A stretch of DNA of 64,000 bases from assembly GCF_000143085.1 (NCBI RefSeq), contig NC_014315.1, forward strand, positions 991,001 through 1,055,000. Reading direction: 5' to 3'. The notes under the pieces were generated by a model that was given only the letters and a program-made list of their open reading frames with translations, searched no databases and was not told where the DNA came from. This stretch comes from Nitrosococcus watsonii C-113. GTDB lineage: Bacteria; Pseudomonadota; Gammaproteobacteria; Nitrosococcales; Nitrosococcaceae. Positions 25,716-35,016 of the stretch are shown one piece after another. The translations under genes were made by a program, and so were the position numbers. The first letter of the stretch is position 1; the number at the start of each line of letters is the position of its first letter.

Positions 25716-28366
25716 GTGAAGTAACCGTACGGCAGCTAGCCGATGTGGTCGGTACTCCTGTCGGCCGCTTACTTGAACAGCTACGGGAGGCGGGCATTGG
25801 AGTCGACCGGGAAGATGCGGCGATTACAGAAGCGCAAAAGTTGCAGCTGTTGAGATACTTGAGGCACAGCCATGGCGCTAGCGTAGAGGTTGCAACGCCT
25901 AAAAAAATTACCCTAAATCGCCGGAGCCATAGTGAAATTCAAGTGAATGCAGGGGGGGGGCGCTCCAAGACAGTCAACGTTGAGGTGCGTAAAAAGCGCA
26001 CCTATATCAAGCGCAGCGCGATACTAGAGCAAGAGCAAGAGCGTTTAGCGAAACTTCATCGGGAGGAAGAAGAGGCGCAGGCAGAAGTTCGTGTACAACA
26101 GGAACGAGAAGCGCGGCTTATAGCCGAGGAGGAAGTCAAACGCCGGGCCGAGGAGGAAGTCAAACGCCAGGCCGAGGAGGAAGTCAAACGCCAGGCCGAA
26201 GAGCAAGCCAAACGCCAGGCCGAAGAGCAAGCCAAACGCCAGGCCGAAGAGCAAGCCAAACGCCAGGCCGAAGAGCAAGCCAAACGCCAGGCCGAAGAGC
26301 AAGCCAAACGCCAGGCCGAGGAGCAAGCCAAACGCCAGGTCGAGGAGCAAGCCAAACGCCGTTTTGATGCGGAAAAGAAACCAGAGAACGAGTTGGAGAC
26401 AGCCAGAACGGACAAGCCTGCTAGCCGGAAAGCGAAATCTCGATTCCGTTCCGAGGATCGGGAATCTGAGCAAAAACAAAGGGGAACTAAGTTCGGTCGC
26501 AAAGAGCTACACATAGCTCCTGGCAAGGTTGGTACCAGTAAGCGTAAAAAATTTCGGCCCCAAAAAGTGGCACCCGCAGCTAAGCATGGATTTGAAAGGC
26601 CAACGGCGCCTATCGTGCGTGAAGTCTCTATTCCCGAGACGATCACTGTTGCCGAGCTAGCTCAAAAAATGTCAGTGAAGGCAGCCGAAGTGATTAAGTC
26701 ACTGATGAAATTGGGTATTATGGCGACTATCAATCAGGTTTTAGATCAAGATACGGCGACCATCGTTGTGGAGGAAATGGGCCATAAACCTAAGCGCTTG
26801 CAAGAAAACACGCTCGAGTTGGAGTTGGTCCAAGCTGAGCAAGAAGTAAGCAGACAAGTTTCACGGGCTGCCGTGGTCACTATTATGGGCCATGTAGATC
26901 ATGGTAAAACCTCGCTGCTTGATTATATCCGGCGAGCGAAAGTTGCCACGTCTGAGGCGGGGGGAATTACCCAGCATATTGGAGCCTATAAGGTGCGTTC
27001 GGATAAAGGTGAGATTACTTTTATCGATACACCAGGCCATGCGGCCTTTACCGCGATGCGCGCCCGGGGGGCTAAAGTCACCGATATTGTTATTTTGGTG
27101 GTCGCTGCGGATGATGGCGTCATGCCACAGACGGTGGAAGCTATTCAGCATGCTCGTGCAGCAGGCGCGCCACTTGTGGTGGCGGTTAATAAGATTGACC
27201 GGCCTGATGCCGATCCAGATAGGGTTAAGCAAGAGCTTGCTAATCATGATGTAATTACCGAGGAGTGGGGAGGGGACACTCAGTTTGTCAATGTCTCGGC
27301 TAAGACGGGGGAAGGCATTGATGATCTAATTGAAGCTATCTTGCTTCAGGCTGAAGTAATGGAGATTAAGGTATCCGCCGAAGGGCCTGCTCGCGGTGTC
27401 GTTATCGAATCTCGGCTAGATAAAGGGCGCGGCCCGGTAGCTACAGTATTAATGCAAAGTGGTACTTTACGTAAGGGTGATATTCTTCTCAGTGGAGTGG
27501 AAACTGGTCGGGTTCGCGCCATGCTTACCGAAACTGGTCAAGAGATAATGGAAGCAGGGCCATCAACACCGGTGGAAATTCTAGGTTTGTCGGGGGCACC
27601 CAATGCAGGCGATGAGGCAGTGGTAGTGCCGGATGAGCGTAGAGCGCGGGAGGTTGCTGGGCATCGCCAAGCTAAAGAACGGGAAGTTAAGCTGGCGCGG
27701 CAGCAATCCGCCAAGCTTGAGAATATGTTCAATGAGATGGAAGAAGGAGAAATTAGGGCGCTTAATCTCGTAATTAAGGCTGATGTGCAGGGATCTGCTG
27801 AGGCTCTTTCCAGTTCCTTGACTAAACTTTCTACCGATAAGGCAAGGGTTAAGGTCGTCGCTGCGGGTGTCGGTGGTATTAATGAGACAGACGTTAATCT
27901 GGCGGTTGCTTCTAACGCTGTTGTGATTGGCTTTAACGTTCGGGCGGATGCTACAGCGCGCCGTCTAATTGCCGAGAAAGGGGTTGATTTACATTATTAT
28001 AGTGTAATCTATAATGCTATTGATGAAATAAAAGGGGCTTTAATCGGCATCCTAGATCCCGAGTACCGGGAAGAAATCATTGGCTTGGCCCGGGTAGACG
28101 ATGTATTTCGTTCACCTAAGCTGGGGGCTATTGCGGGTTGCTTGGTGGTTGAAGGTACCGTACGCCGCAATAATCCTATCCGTGTACTGCGCGATAACAT
28201 CGTCGTTTTTGAAGGCCAGCTAGAATCCCTGCGTCGCTTTAAAGACGATGTCCAGGAGGTTCGGGCAGGCACCGAATGTGGTATTGGCGTTAAGGATTAT
28301 AAGGATGTTAAAGTGGGAGACCAGATTGAAGTTTATGAAAGAGTAAGAAAAGAGCCCGCTTTATAA
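25712..28366 (+). CDS. infB: Translation initiation factor IF-2
   Basis: GTPase that brings initiator tRNA to the 30S subunit; here encoded in one operon with that tRNA. N-terminal IF2_N domain ([17 protein letters not shown]), a charged linker with ten 8-residue repeats (residues about 138-217), a second IF2_N-like domain near 310, the G domain from about 393 ([26 protein letters not shown]), then domains with the conserved [10 protein letters not shown] and the C-terminal fMet-tRNA-binding part ending near FKDDVQEV. 884 aa, similar to E. coli IF2-alpha. The start overlaps the nusA stop, so translation is coupled. Confidence 0.98.
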   Translation: MSEVTVRQLADVVGTPVGRLLEQLREAGIGVDREDAAITEAQKLQLLRYLRHSHGASVEVATPKKITLNRRSHSEIQVNAGGGRSKTVNVEVRKKRTYIKRSAILEQEQERLAKLHREEEEAQAEVRVQQEREARLIAEEEVKRRAEEEVKRQAEEEVKRQAEEQAKRQAEEQAKRQAEEQAKRQAEEQAKRQAEEQAKRQAEEQAKRQVEEQAKRRFDAEKKPENELETARTDKPASRKAKSRFRSEDRESEQKQRGTKFGRKELHIAPGKVGTSKRKKFRPQKVAPAAKHGFERPTAPIVREVSIPETITVAELAQKMSVKAAEVIKSLMKLGIMATINQVLDQDTATIVVEEMGHKPKRLQENTLELELVQAEQEVSRQVSRAAVVTIMGHVDHGKTSLLDYIRRAKVATSEAGGITQHIGAYKVRSDKGEITFIDTPGHAAFTAMRARGAKVTDIVILVVAADDGVMPQTVEAIQHARAAGAPLVVAVNKIDRPDADPDRVKQELANHDVITEEWGGDTQFVNVSAKTGEGIDDLIEAILLQAEVMEIKVSAEGPARGVVIESRLDKGRGPVATVLMQSGTLRKGDILLSGVETGRVRAMLTETGQEIMEAGPSTPVEILGLSGAPNAGDEAVVVPDERRAREVAGHRQAKEREVKLARQQSAKLENMFNEMEEGEIRALNLVIKADVQGSAEALSSSLTKLSTDKARVKVVAAGVGGINETDVNLAVASNAVVIGFNVRADATARRLIAEKGVDLHYYSVIYNAIDEIKGALIGILDPEYREEIIGLARVDDVFRSPKLGAIAGCLVVEGTVRRNNPIRVLRDNIVVFEGQLESLRRFKDDVQEVRAGTECGIGVKDYKDVKVGDQIEVYERVRKEPAL
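26123..26362 (+). repeat. Ten tandem 24-bp repeats inside infB
   Basis: Ten units of 24 nt, each coding for an 8-residue unit of the form AEEQAKRQ (early units AEEEVKRQ, last VEEQAKRR). The central six units are almost identical in DNA. It encodes the charged helical linker between N-terminal and G domains. Long reading frames on the opposite strand here arise from the repeat and are not genes. Confidence 0.95.
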
Positions 28367-28375
28367 CCAAGGGAT

Positions 28376-28759
28376 ATGAGTCAAGAAATTTCTCGCGCTC
28401 GCCGGGTTGGTGAATTACTGCAAAGGGAACTGGCTCGCCTACTCCAGGCGGAACTAAAGGATCCCCGGGTAAAGTTAGTTACCGTTTCTCATGTGAGAGT
28501 GTCGCCAGATTTTAGACAGGCTAAAGTCTACGTTACTTTTCTAGGGAAAGAAGAAGACACTCAGAGACAGTTAACGATTTTAAATAAGGCAACCGGATTT
28601 CTCCAGCATGGTTTAAGCCAGCGGGTGGAGTTACGGGTCGTCCCGCGCTTGCAATTTGTTTATGATGACTCTATCAAGCGTGGTAGGCGCCTAAGCGCGC
28701 TTATTGATAAAGCGGTTCAGAAAGATATAGACGGGGGATCAGATAATTTAACTGAATAA
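28376..28759 (+). CDS. rbfA: Ribosome-binding factor A
   Basis: KH-like 30S maturation and cold-adaptation factor. 127 aa with the family's EISRARRVGELLQREL opening, DPRVKLVTVSHVRVSPDFRQAKVYVTF core and LQFVYDDSIKRGRRLSALIDKA end. ATG 28376, ten nt after infB stop, with an AAGGGAT ribosome site. Conserved neighbour of infB and truB. Confidence 0.96.
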   Translation: MSQEISRARRVGELLQRELARLLQAELKDPRVKLVTVSHVRVSPDFRQAKVYVTFLGKEEDTQRQLTILNKATGFLQHGLSQRVELRVVPRLQFVYDDSIKRGRRLSALIDKAVQKDIDGGSDNLTE

Positions 28760-28808
28760 TCCCCTCTGCCTTTATTAGTTGAGTGGTCGAAAACGTAATA
28801 ATACAAGG

Positions 28809-29735
28809 ATGAAGAAAAAACGCCGCCTTCAGGGCCAAGACGTCCATGGAATGTTGCTTTTAGATAAACCTGCAGGCATCAGTTCTAATGGTGCTTTGCA
28901 GCGAGTTAAGCAGATATATCAAGCCCGGAAAGCGGGGCATACGGGCAGTTTAGATCCTCTTGCAAATGGATTGTTGCCAATTTGCTTGGGGGAGGCAACT
29001 AAATTGTCGGGGTTTTTGCTAGAGGCTGACAAGCGCTATCAGGTGAGGTGCCGTCTCGGTGTAGTGACTACCACTGGGGATGCTGATGGTGAGGTAGTAG
29101 AAACCCATCCTGTCAATGAGTTGGATGAAGATGAGGTGGCAAAATTTTTATCCAGCTTCTCTGGCCCGCAAGAGCAGGTGCCTCCTATGTACTCGGCAAT
29201 TAAATATCAGGGCCAGCCGCTCTATAAACTTGCCCGCCAAGGAATTGAAGTGGAGCGTAAATCTCGCCAGGTGACTATCCATACCATTAAATTGACAGGA
29301 TTATCCAATGATCAATTAGAGTTTGAAGTTTTTTGCTCTAAGGGGACTTATATTCGTACCCTGGCTGAGGCTATTGGTCAGGCGCTGGGATGTGGCGCTC
29401 ATGTTATAGCACTGCGTCGTACCCAAGTCGGCTCTTTTGGTGCGTCGGATATGGTTTCCCTGGAAGAGTTGGAAATGCTAGCCGAAACTAATACTGAGGC
29501 ACTCGGAAATTTGCTGTTACCCGTAGGGCAAATTTTGGCTGATTGGCCTGCAGTAGATCTAATTGCTGATTTAGCCTACTACCTGCGGCAGGGGCAATCG
29601 GTACGGGTTCCGCAAGCCCCAAGCGAAGGCTGGGTTCGTTTAATGGAGTGTGACAAGGGATTTTTTGGGGTAGGACGGGTTATGGAGGATGGTCGTGTTG
29701 CTCCGCGCCGTTTGATTTTCAGCCAAAATGGTTAA
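28809..29735 (+). CDS. truB: tRNA pseudouridine(55) synthase TruB
   Basis: Makes pseudouridine 55 in the T-loop of tRNAs. Motifs: GMLLLDKPAGISSN, the catalytic-Asp motif AGHTGSLDPLANGLLPICLG, RYQVRCRLG, PPMYSAIKYQGQPLYKLAR and CSKGTYIRTLAEAIG; a PUA-like C-terminal domain follows. The frame is open from TTG 28779; ATG 28809 gives the normal family N-terminus, though its SD (AAGG) abuts the start and the upstream TTG remains possible. About 308 aa. Confidence 0.93.
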   Translation: MKKKRRLQGQDVHGMLLLDKPAGISSNGALQRVKQIYQARKAGHTGSLDPLANGLLPICLGEATKLSGFLLEADKRYQVRCRLGVVTTTGDADGEVVETHPVNELDEDEVAKFLSSFSGPQEQVPPMYSAIKYQGQPLYKLARQGIEVERKSRQVTIHTIKLTGLSNDQLEFEVFCSKGTYIRTLAEAIGQALGCGAHVIALRRTQVGSFGASDMVSLEELEMLAETNTEALGNLLLPVGQILADWPAVDLIADLAYYLRQGQSVRVPQAPSEGWVRLMECDKGFFGVGRVMEDGRVAPRRLIFSQNG

Positions 29736-29873
29736 CCTATAGATAGGGATTAGGGGTTAGGAGTTTGTTTTGGGTGACTTATTATTGTTAGGGAATCTTA
29801 TTTGTGAGTAAAATTGAAGACCTATCAAATAGCCAGTCAATATCAGCTAAAAGCGAGAATGGGGAATGAAAAT

Positions 29874-30143
29874 ATGTCCTTAAGTAGTGAAAGAAAAATA
29901 CAAGTTATCAAGGAACATCAGTGTTCTGCCAATGATACGGGTTCACCGGAAGTGCAGGTTGCCCTGCTTTCGGAACGTATCACTCAACTGTCCGGTCATT
30001 TTAAGCAGCACACCCATGATCATCATTCACGCCAGGGGCTACTGCGGGCTGTGGGGCAACGGCGTAAGCTATTAGATTATTTGAAGAAAAAAGATTTAAA
30101 TCGTTATCGTACTTTAATTGGTAGGCTTGGATTGCGCCGCTAG
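29874..30143 (+). CDS. rpsO: 30S ribosomal protein S15
   Basis: 89 aa from ATG 29874 ([14 protein letters not shown]), the standard S15 length; the frame is open 20 codons further up but that part is not S15-like. Key features: [17 protein letters not shown], the [12 protein letters not shown] motif and [13 protein letters not shown]. Binds 16S rRNA helices 20-22 early in 30S assembly. In E. coli S15 represses its own translation through a leader pseudoknot; the 138-nt gap after truB could hold such a leader here. Confidence 0.96.
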   Translation: MSLSSERKIQVIKEHQCSANDTGSPEVQVALLSERITQLSGHFKQHTHDHHSRQGLLRAVGQRRKLLDYLKKKDLNRYRTLIGRLGLRR

Positions 30144-30155
30144 CTACTTCTCCAA

Positions 30156-30171
30156 GCAGATCAAAATCTGC
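30156..30171 (+). promoter_or_regulatory. Hairpin in the rpsO-pnp intergenic leader
   Basis: GCAGAT-CAAA-ATCTGC, a perfect 6-bp stem 12 nt after the rpsO stop. A competing longer pairing AGCAG (30155-30159) with CTGCT (30193-30197) is possible. In E. coli the rpsO-pnp spacer carries a terminator and an RNase III-cut stem through which PNPase controls its own mRNA; an analogous role is inferred, not shown. Confidence 0.4.
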
Positions 30172-30265
30172 ACATCGCTATCGTGGTTGAGCTGCTTTTT
30201 GTAAGTGAGGCCGCATGGCGGTTGGTTATTCCTCTTTCCCAGCTATTTAGTGTAAGGAAATAAAT

Positions 30266-32353
30266 GTGACCCCCATTAAAAAGGTAATTGAATACGGTGA
30301 TCGCCCCTTAATTCTTGAGACCGGTTGTATTGCACGCCAGGCCAGCGGAGCTGTTGTCGTCCGCTATGGTGAAACAGTTGTGTTGGTGACGGTAGTGGGA
30401 ATGAAAGAGGCGGTTGAGGGGCGTGATTTTTTTCCACTGACAGTTAATTATCAGGAAAGAACCTATGCTGCTGGTAAAATTCCGGGAGGTTTTTTTAAGC
30501 GTGAAGGAAGACCCACTGAAAAGGAAACACTGACTTCCCGGCTGATTGATCGTCCACTCCGACCCTTATTCCCTAAAAATTTTGTTAATGAGGTGCAGGT
30601 GATCGCAACCGTTATCTCCTCAGATAGTGAAAACGATCCCGATATTCCTTCCCTTATCGGTGCCTCTGCTGCCTTGACGCTTTCCGGAATTCCTTTTGCC
30701 ACACCTATTGCGGCAGCCCGGGTGGGCTATATTGACGGCCAGTATGTGCTCAATCCAACGCTGAGCCAGATGGAAGAATCAGCGCTTGATTTAGTAGTTG
30801 CAGGGACGGAAAAGGCGGTATTGATGGTTGAGTCCGAGGCTCAAGAACTGCCTGAGGAAATCATGTTGGGATCTGTCATGTTTGGTCATCAAGAAATGCA
30901 AGAGGTGATCCAAACCATTCGAGAACTAGCGGAGGAAGCTGGTAAACCCGCTTGGGATTGGCAGTCTCCCATTGAAGAAGAAGATTTGAAATCGGCTATC
31001 CGGGACATTGGAGAGGCCCGCGTGCAAGAAGCCTATCAGGTACGCTCGAAACAGGAACGCCAGGCTTGCTTGACGGAATTACGGAATTCCATTGTTGGAA
31101 GTCTGGTACCTGAGGATAATTCCCAGTGGAGTCGGGAGCAGGTGCTAGAGGCTATGGGTGCCTTGGAAAAGCGCTTAGTGCGTGAGCAGATTCTAGCTGG
31201 TGGGGAACGTATTGATGGCCGTGATACTACGGCCATCCGGCCTATTAGCATTACCACTGGGCTGTTACCTCGAACTCATGGTTCAGCTCTCTTTACCCGC
31301 GGCGAAACTCAATCCTTGGTGGCGACGACTTTGGGCACCGAACGGGATGCTCAAGTGATTGATGCTATTGAAGGGGAGCGCCGGGAGCGCTTTATGTTGC
31401 ACTATAATTTTCCCCCCTATTGTGTTGGCGAAACGGGTTTCGTTGGCTCTCCTAAGCGTCGGGAAATCGGCCATGGACGCTTAGCTAAGCGCAGTTTGAA
31501 TGCAGTGGTGCCAGATGAAGAAAGTTTCCCTTATGTCATTCGGGTGGTTTCTGAGATTACCGAATCTAACGGTTCTAGCTCCATGGCGACGGTGTGTGGA
31601 ACTAGCCTTTCCCTAATGGATGCGGGAGTTCCTATTAAGGCGCCGGTTGCGGGTATCGCCATGGGGCTTATCAAAGAAGCGGATCGCTTCGCTGTTTTGA
31701 GTGATATCCTCGGCGATGAGGATCATCTCGGCGATATGGATTTTAAGGTGGCGGGTACGGAGAAAGGAGTCACGGCCTTGCAAATGGACATTAAAATTGA
31801 CGGCATTACCGAGGAGATCATGCGGACGGCTCTGACTCAGGCGCGTGAAGGCCGTTTTCATATCCTCCAGAAAATGAATGAGATTATTTCTACCCCACGC
31901 CAAGAGATGTCCGAATATGCCCCGCGCATGATCGTGTTCAAAATTAATCCAGAAAAGATCCGTGATGTAATCGGCAAAGGGGGTGCAACTATTCGGGCAC
32001 TTACCGAGGAAACGGGTACTACGATTGATATCGTAGATGATGGAACGGTGAAGATTTTCTCTGCGGATAAGGCGGATGGTCAAGAGGCTAAGCGCCGAGT
32101 GGAAGAGATCGTCTCTGATGTGGAAGTGGGCAAAATCTATGAAGGGCGGGTTTCCCGGCTAATGGATTTTGGGGCCTTTGTCACTATCCTGCCTGGTAAA
32201 GACGGTTTGCTTCATATCTCGCAGATTTCGGCCGAGCGGGTAAAAAATGTGAGCGATAAGTTATCCGAAGGCGATATTATTCGTGTTAAGGTTTTAGAAG
32301 TAGATAAACAAGGCCGAGTCCGTTTGAGTGTAAAGGCAATTGGAAACGAATAA
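30266..32353 (+). CDS. pnp: Polyribonucleotide nucleotidyltransferase (PNPase)
   Basis: Phosphorolytic 3'-5' exoribonuclease, trimeric, part of RNA degradosomes. Two RNase PH cores (first with [40 protein letters not shown]; second with [18 protein letters not shown] and the phosphate-site segment [16 protein letters not shown]), a KH domain ([15 protein letters not shown]) and an S1 domain ([21 protein letters not shown]). 695 aa. GTG start at 30266 with TAAGGAAA upstream. Last gene of the tRNA-fMet to pnp operon. Confidence 0.97.
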   Translation: MTPIKKVIEYGDRPLILETGCIARQASGAVVVRYGETVVLVTVVGMKEAVEGRDFFPLTVNYQERTYAAGKIPGGFFKREGRPTEKETLTSRLIDRPLRPLFPKNFVNEVQVIATVISSDSENDPDIPSLIGASAALTLSGIPFATPIAAARVGYIDGQYVLNPTLSQMEESALDLVVAGTEKAVLMVESEAQELPEEIMLGSVMFGHQEMQEVIQTIRELAEEAGKPAWDWQSPIEEEDLKSAIRDIGEARVQEAYQVRSKQERQACLTELRNSIVGSLVPEDNSQWSREQVLEAMGALEKRLVREQILAGGERIDGRDTTAIRPISITTGLLPRTHGSALFTRGETQSLVATTLGTERDAQVIDAIEGERRERFMLHYNFPPYCVGETGFVGSPKRREIGHGRLAKRSLNAVVPDEESFPYVIRVVSEITESNGSSSMATVCGTSLSLMDAGVPIKAPVAGIAMGLIKEADRFAVLSDILGDEDHLGDMDFKVAGTEKGVTALQMDIKIDGITEEIMRTALTQAREGRFHILQKMNEIISTPRQEMSEYAPRMIVFKINPEKIRDVIGKGGATIRALTEETGTTIDIVDDGTVKIFSADKADGQEAKRRVEEIVSDVEVGKIYEGRVSRLMDFGAFVTILPGKDGLLHISQISAERVKNVSDKLSEGDIIRVKVLEVDKQGRVRLSVKAIGNE

Positions 32354-32479
32354 CCTTAAACTTATCCTTCCCTAATTACATTACAAAATAACGGGTGCTA
32401 GTGGGATATTGTTACCAACTAGTGAATAGAGAAGATCGAGATAGTTGATATTACGCTTAAATCCCAAGAGCAATGTTCC

Positions 32480-34978
32480 ATGTCAAAGCACTTTTATAAT
32501 ACGATATCCTTATCCAAACTTATGGGATTGCCGCCGTTGGGGATGGATAGGCAGAGTTTAGCTGAAGACTACAAAGGCTATTTCGGCCGCTTTCTGGGGC
32601 GTGACGAAAGCCTTGTATCAAAACATTATTTGTATTTTGCCCTAGTGCTTACCGTTCGTGATCGATTAATGGAGCGCTGGAGAAATACTAAGCGCGCCTA
32701 CGATGAAAGCCGTTGTTCTTGGGTATATTATTTCTCCATGGAATACCTGCTAGGGCGTTCCCTGAGCAATGCCATGCTTAACTTGGATCTTGAGGATGAG
32801 GTGAGCGCTGCCTTACAGGAATACGGTTTAAATTTGGAGGGATTGGCAGAGTTAGAACACGATGCTGGTTTGGGTAATGGAGGTTTAGGGCGTTTAGCCG
32901 CTTGTTTTTTGGATAGTTGCGCAACTTTGCAGCTTCCCGTTATGGGGTATGGTCTACGCTATGAGTATGGCATGTTTCGGCAGGAATTTGATAATGGGTA
33001 TCAGGTGGAAGAGCCTGACCGCTGGCTTCGAGATGGTAATCCCTGGGAGTTAGAGAGATCGGAATATACTCAAAGGATCAAATATGGCGGCCGTACAGAA
33101 TATCTAGATGATGGCCGCGGAGGCTGGCGTGTGTGCTGGGTTGATACCCATGATGTACTTGCAGTGCCTTACGATATTCCTATTCCGGGATATCGTAATG
33201 ATACGGTCAATACTTTACGGTTATGGAAAGCTGAGGCGACTGATGTTTTCGATCTTGGCGAATTCAATGCGGGAAGATATCCAGAATCTGTCGCAGCGAA
33301 AAACGCCGCCGAAAATATTACCATGGTACTCTATCCTAATGATGCGATGGAGTTGGGTAAGGAAACCCGCCTGCGCCAACAATACTTTCTGGCTTCGGCA
33401 AGTTTACAGGATATCCTGCGCGATTGGATACGGCGTCGGGGTGAGGATTTTAGCCAGTTTGCTGAGAAAAATCGTTTCCAGCTTAATGATACTCATCCTA
33501 CTTGTATGGTGCCGGAGTTGATGCGCTTGCTAATGGATGGGCGTGGGCTAGGGTGGGACGATGCCTGGGAAATTACCAGTCGTACCGTGGCCTATACTAA
33601 CCATACTTTGCTGCCGGAAGCGCTGGAGAAATGGCCAGTAAGTATGTTTGGCTCGCTATTGCCACGTATTTTAGAAATTATTTATGAAATCAATGCTCGC
33701 TTCTTAACTGAGGTTGCGCGTTGTTGGCCGGGAGATACCACGTTGCGGGCGCGTATATCTATTATAGAAGAGGGAGAGAACCCGCAGGTACGTATGGCCC
33801 ATCTTGCCATCGTTGCTAGTTTCTCTGTCAATGGGGTTGCTGCCTTGCATACCCATTTACTTAAGCACGGCTTATTTCATGATTTTTATCAACTTTGGCC
33901 GCATAAATTTAATAATAAGACTAACGGGGTAACTCCCCGCCGCTGGCTGGCTAAATGCAATCCTGATTTAGCTGGTTTAATTACCGAGACCATTGGCGAG
34001 GAATGGGTTACTGATTTAAGCCAACTTCGCCGGCTCTCCCTCTGTGCGGAAAATCCAGAGTTTCGCGCCCGATGGCATAGTATCAAACATGAAAACAAGA
34101 AGCGGCTGCTCGCTCTTCAGGCCCAACAAGGTATCCAGGCCAGCGCTCATTTCTTATTTGATGTGCAAGTAAAACGTATCCATGAATACAAGCGGCAGTT
34201 GTTGAATATCCTGCATATTATTCATCTCTATGATCGGATTAAGCGAGGGGACATGGAGAATTGGGTTCCTCGTTGCATGCTGATCAGCGGAAAGGCAGCC
34301 CCTGGTTACTGGATGGCAAAATTAATTATTAAATTAATTAATAATGTTGCCGATGTAGTCAACCATGATCCGAGAACGGATGGTGCCCTCAAAATCTTTT
34401 TCATGCCCAATTATGGGGTTTCAATAATGGAAACTATTTGCCCTGGAGCTGATCTCTCAGAGCAGATCTCTACCGCTGGCAAGGAAGCGTCTGGTACCGG
34501 CAACATGAAATTTATGATGAATGGTGCCATTACTATCGGTACGCTAGATGGTGCCAATATCGAGATTCGTGAGGAGGTGGGCGATGAAAATTTCTTCTTA
34601 TTTGGGTTGACGGCTGAAGAGGTGGAAGCGACGCGACAGCACTATGATCCTAATGGGGTTATTGCTAGTGATGACGAATTGCAACGGGTGATACATCTGC
34701 TTGAATGCGGTCATTTTAATCAGTTTGAGCCAGGAATTTTCAACCCTATTTTGGATTCACTGCGTAGCCCACGAGATCCATGGATGACGATTGCTGACTT
34801 TCGGGGTTATATTGATAGTCAACGTCGAGTTGCGGAAGCCTACTGTGATCAGGAACGTTGGACTCGTATGAGTATTCTCAACACTGCAGCAAGCGGTAAG
34901 TTTTCTGCTGATCGCACCATCCAAGAATATAATACTGATATTTGGAAACTGGAAAAAATTCCGGCTTACATCCCTTAG
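32480..34978 (+). CDS. glgP: Glycogen/alpha-glucan phosphorylase
   Basis: GT35 enzyme that releases glucose-1-phosphate from glycogen or maltodextrin. Diagnostic segments: YYFSMEYLLGRSL, GLGNGGLGRLAACFLDS, FQLNDTHPT, KFNNKTNGVTPRRWL, and the PLP lysine in EASGTGNMKFMMNGAITIGTLDG. 832 aa is the normal size for bacterial GlgP/MalP. No other glg genes are in the window; it stands alone 126 nt after pnp and converges on the DUF1631 gene. Indicates storage-polymer turnover. Confidence 0.95.
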   Translation: MSKHFYNTISLSKLMGLPPLGMDRQSLAEDYKGYFGRFLGRDESLVSKHYLYFALVLTVRDRLMERWRNTKRAYDESRCSWVYYFSMEYLLGRSLSNAMLNLDLEDEVSAALQEYGLNLEGLAELEHDAGLGNGGLGRLAACFLDSCATLQLPVMGYGLRYEYGMFRQEFDNGYQVEEPDRWLRDGNPWELERSEYTQRIKYGGRTEYLDDGRGGWRVCWVDTHDVLAVPYDIPIPGYRNDTVNTLRLWKAEATDVFDLGEFNAGRYPESVAAKNAAENITMVLYPNDAMELGKETRLRQQYFLASASLQDILRDWIRRRGEDFSQFAEKNRFQLNDTHPTCMVPELMRLLMDGRGLGWDDAWEITSRTVAYTNHTLLPEALEKWPVSMFGSLLPRILEIIYEINARFLTEVARCWPGDTTLRARISIIEEGENPQVRMAHLAIVASFSVNGVAALHTHLLKHGLFHDFYQLWPHKFNNKTNGVTPRRWLAKCNPDLAGLITETIGEEWVTDLSQLRRLSLCAENPEFRARWHSIKHENKKRLLALQAQQGIQASAHFLFDVQVKRIHEYKRQLLNILHIIHLYDRIKRGDMENWVPRCMLISGKAAPGYWMAKLIIKLINNVADVVNHDPRTDGALKIFFMPNYGVSIMETICPGADLSEQISTAGKEASGTGNMKFMMNGAITIGTLDGANIEIREEVGDENFFLFGLTAEEVEATRQHYDPNGVIASDDELQRVIHLLECGHFNQFEPGIFNPILDSLRSPRDPWMTIADFRGYIDSQRRVAEAYCDQERWTRMSILNTAASGKFSADRTIQEYNTDIWKLEKIPAYIP

Positions 34979-35016
34979 AGAGTGCTCGATTTCGCCTGCA
35001 TAAACGAAGGCTTTTC

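Noticed and set aside
26123-26362. Regular 24-bp repeats as a CRISPR-like array
   Set aside because: The units are contiguous with no spacers, keep the reading frame and encode the IF2 linker.
26045-26646. Two long minus-strand frames opposite infB (144 and 196 aa)
   Set aside because: They are repetitive translations (LAFGLLFG-like and RLACSSAW-like) forced by the 24-bp repeat and lie within the essential infB gene.
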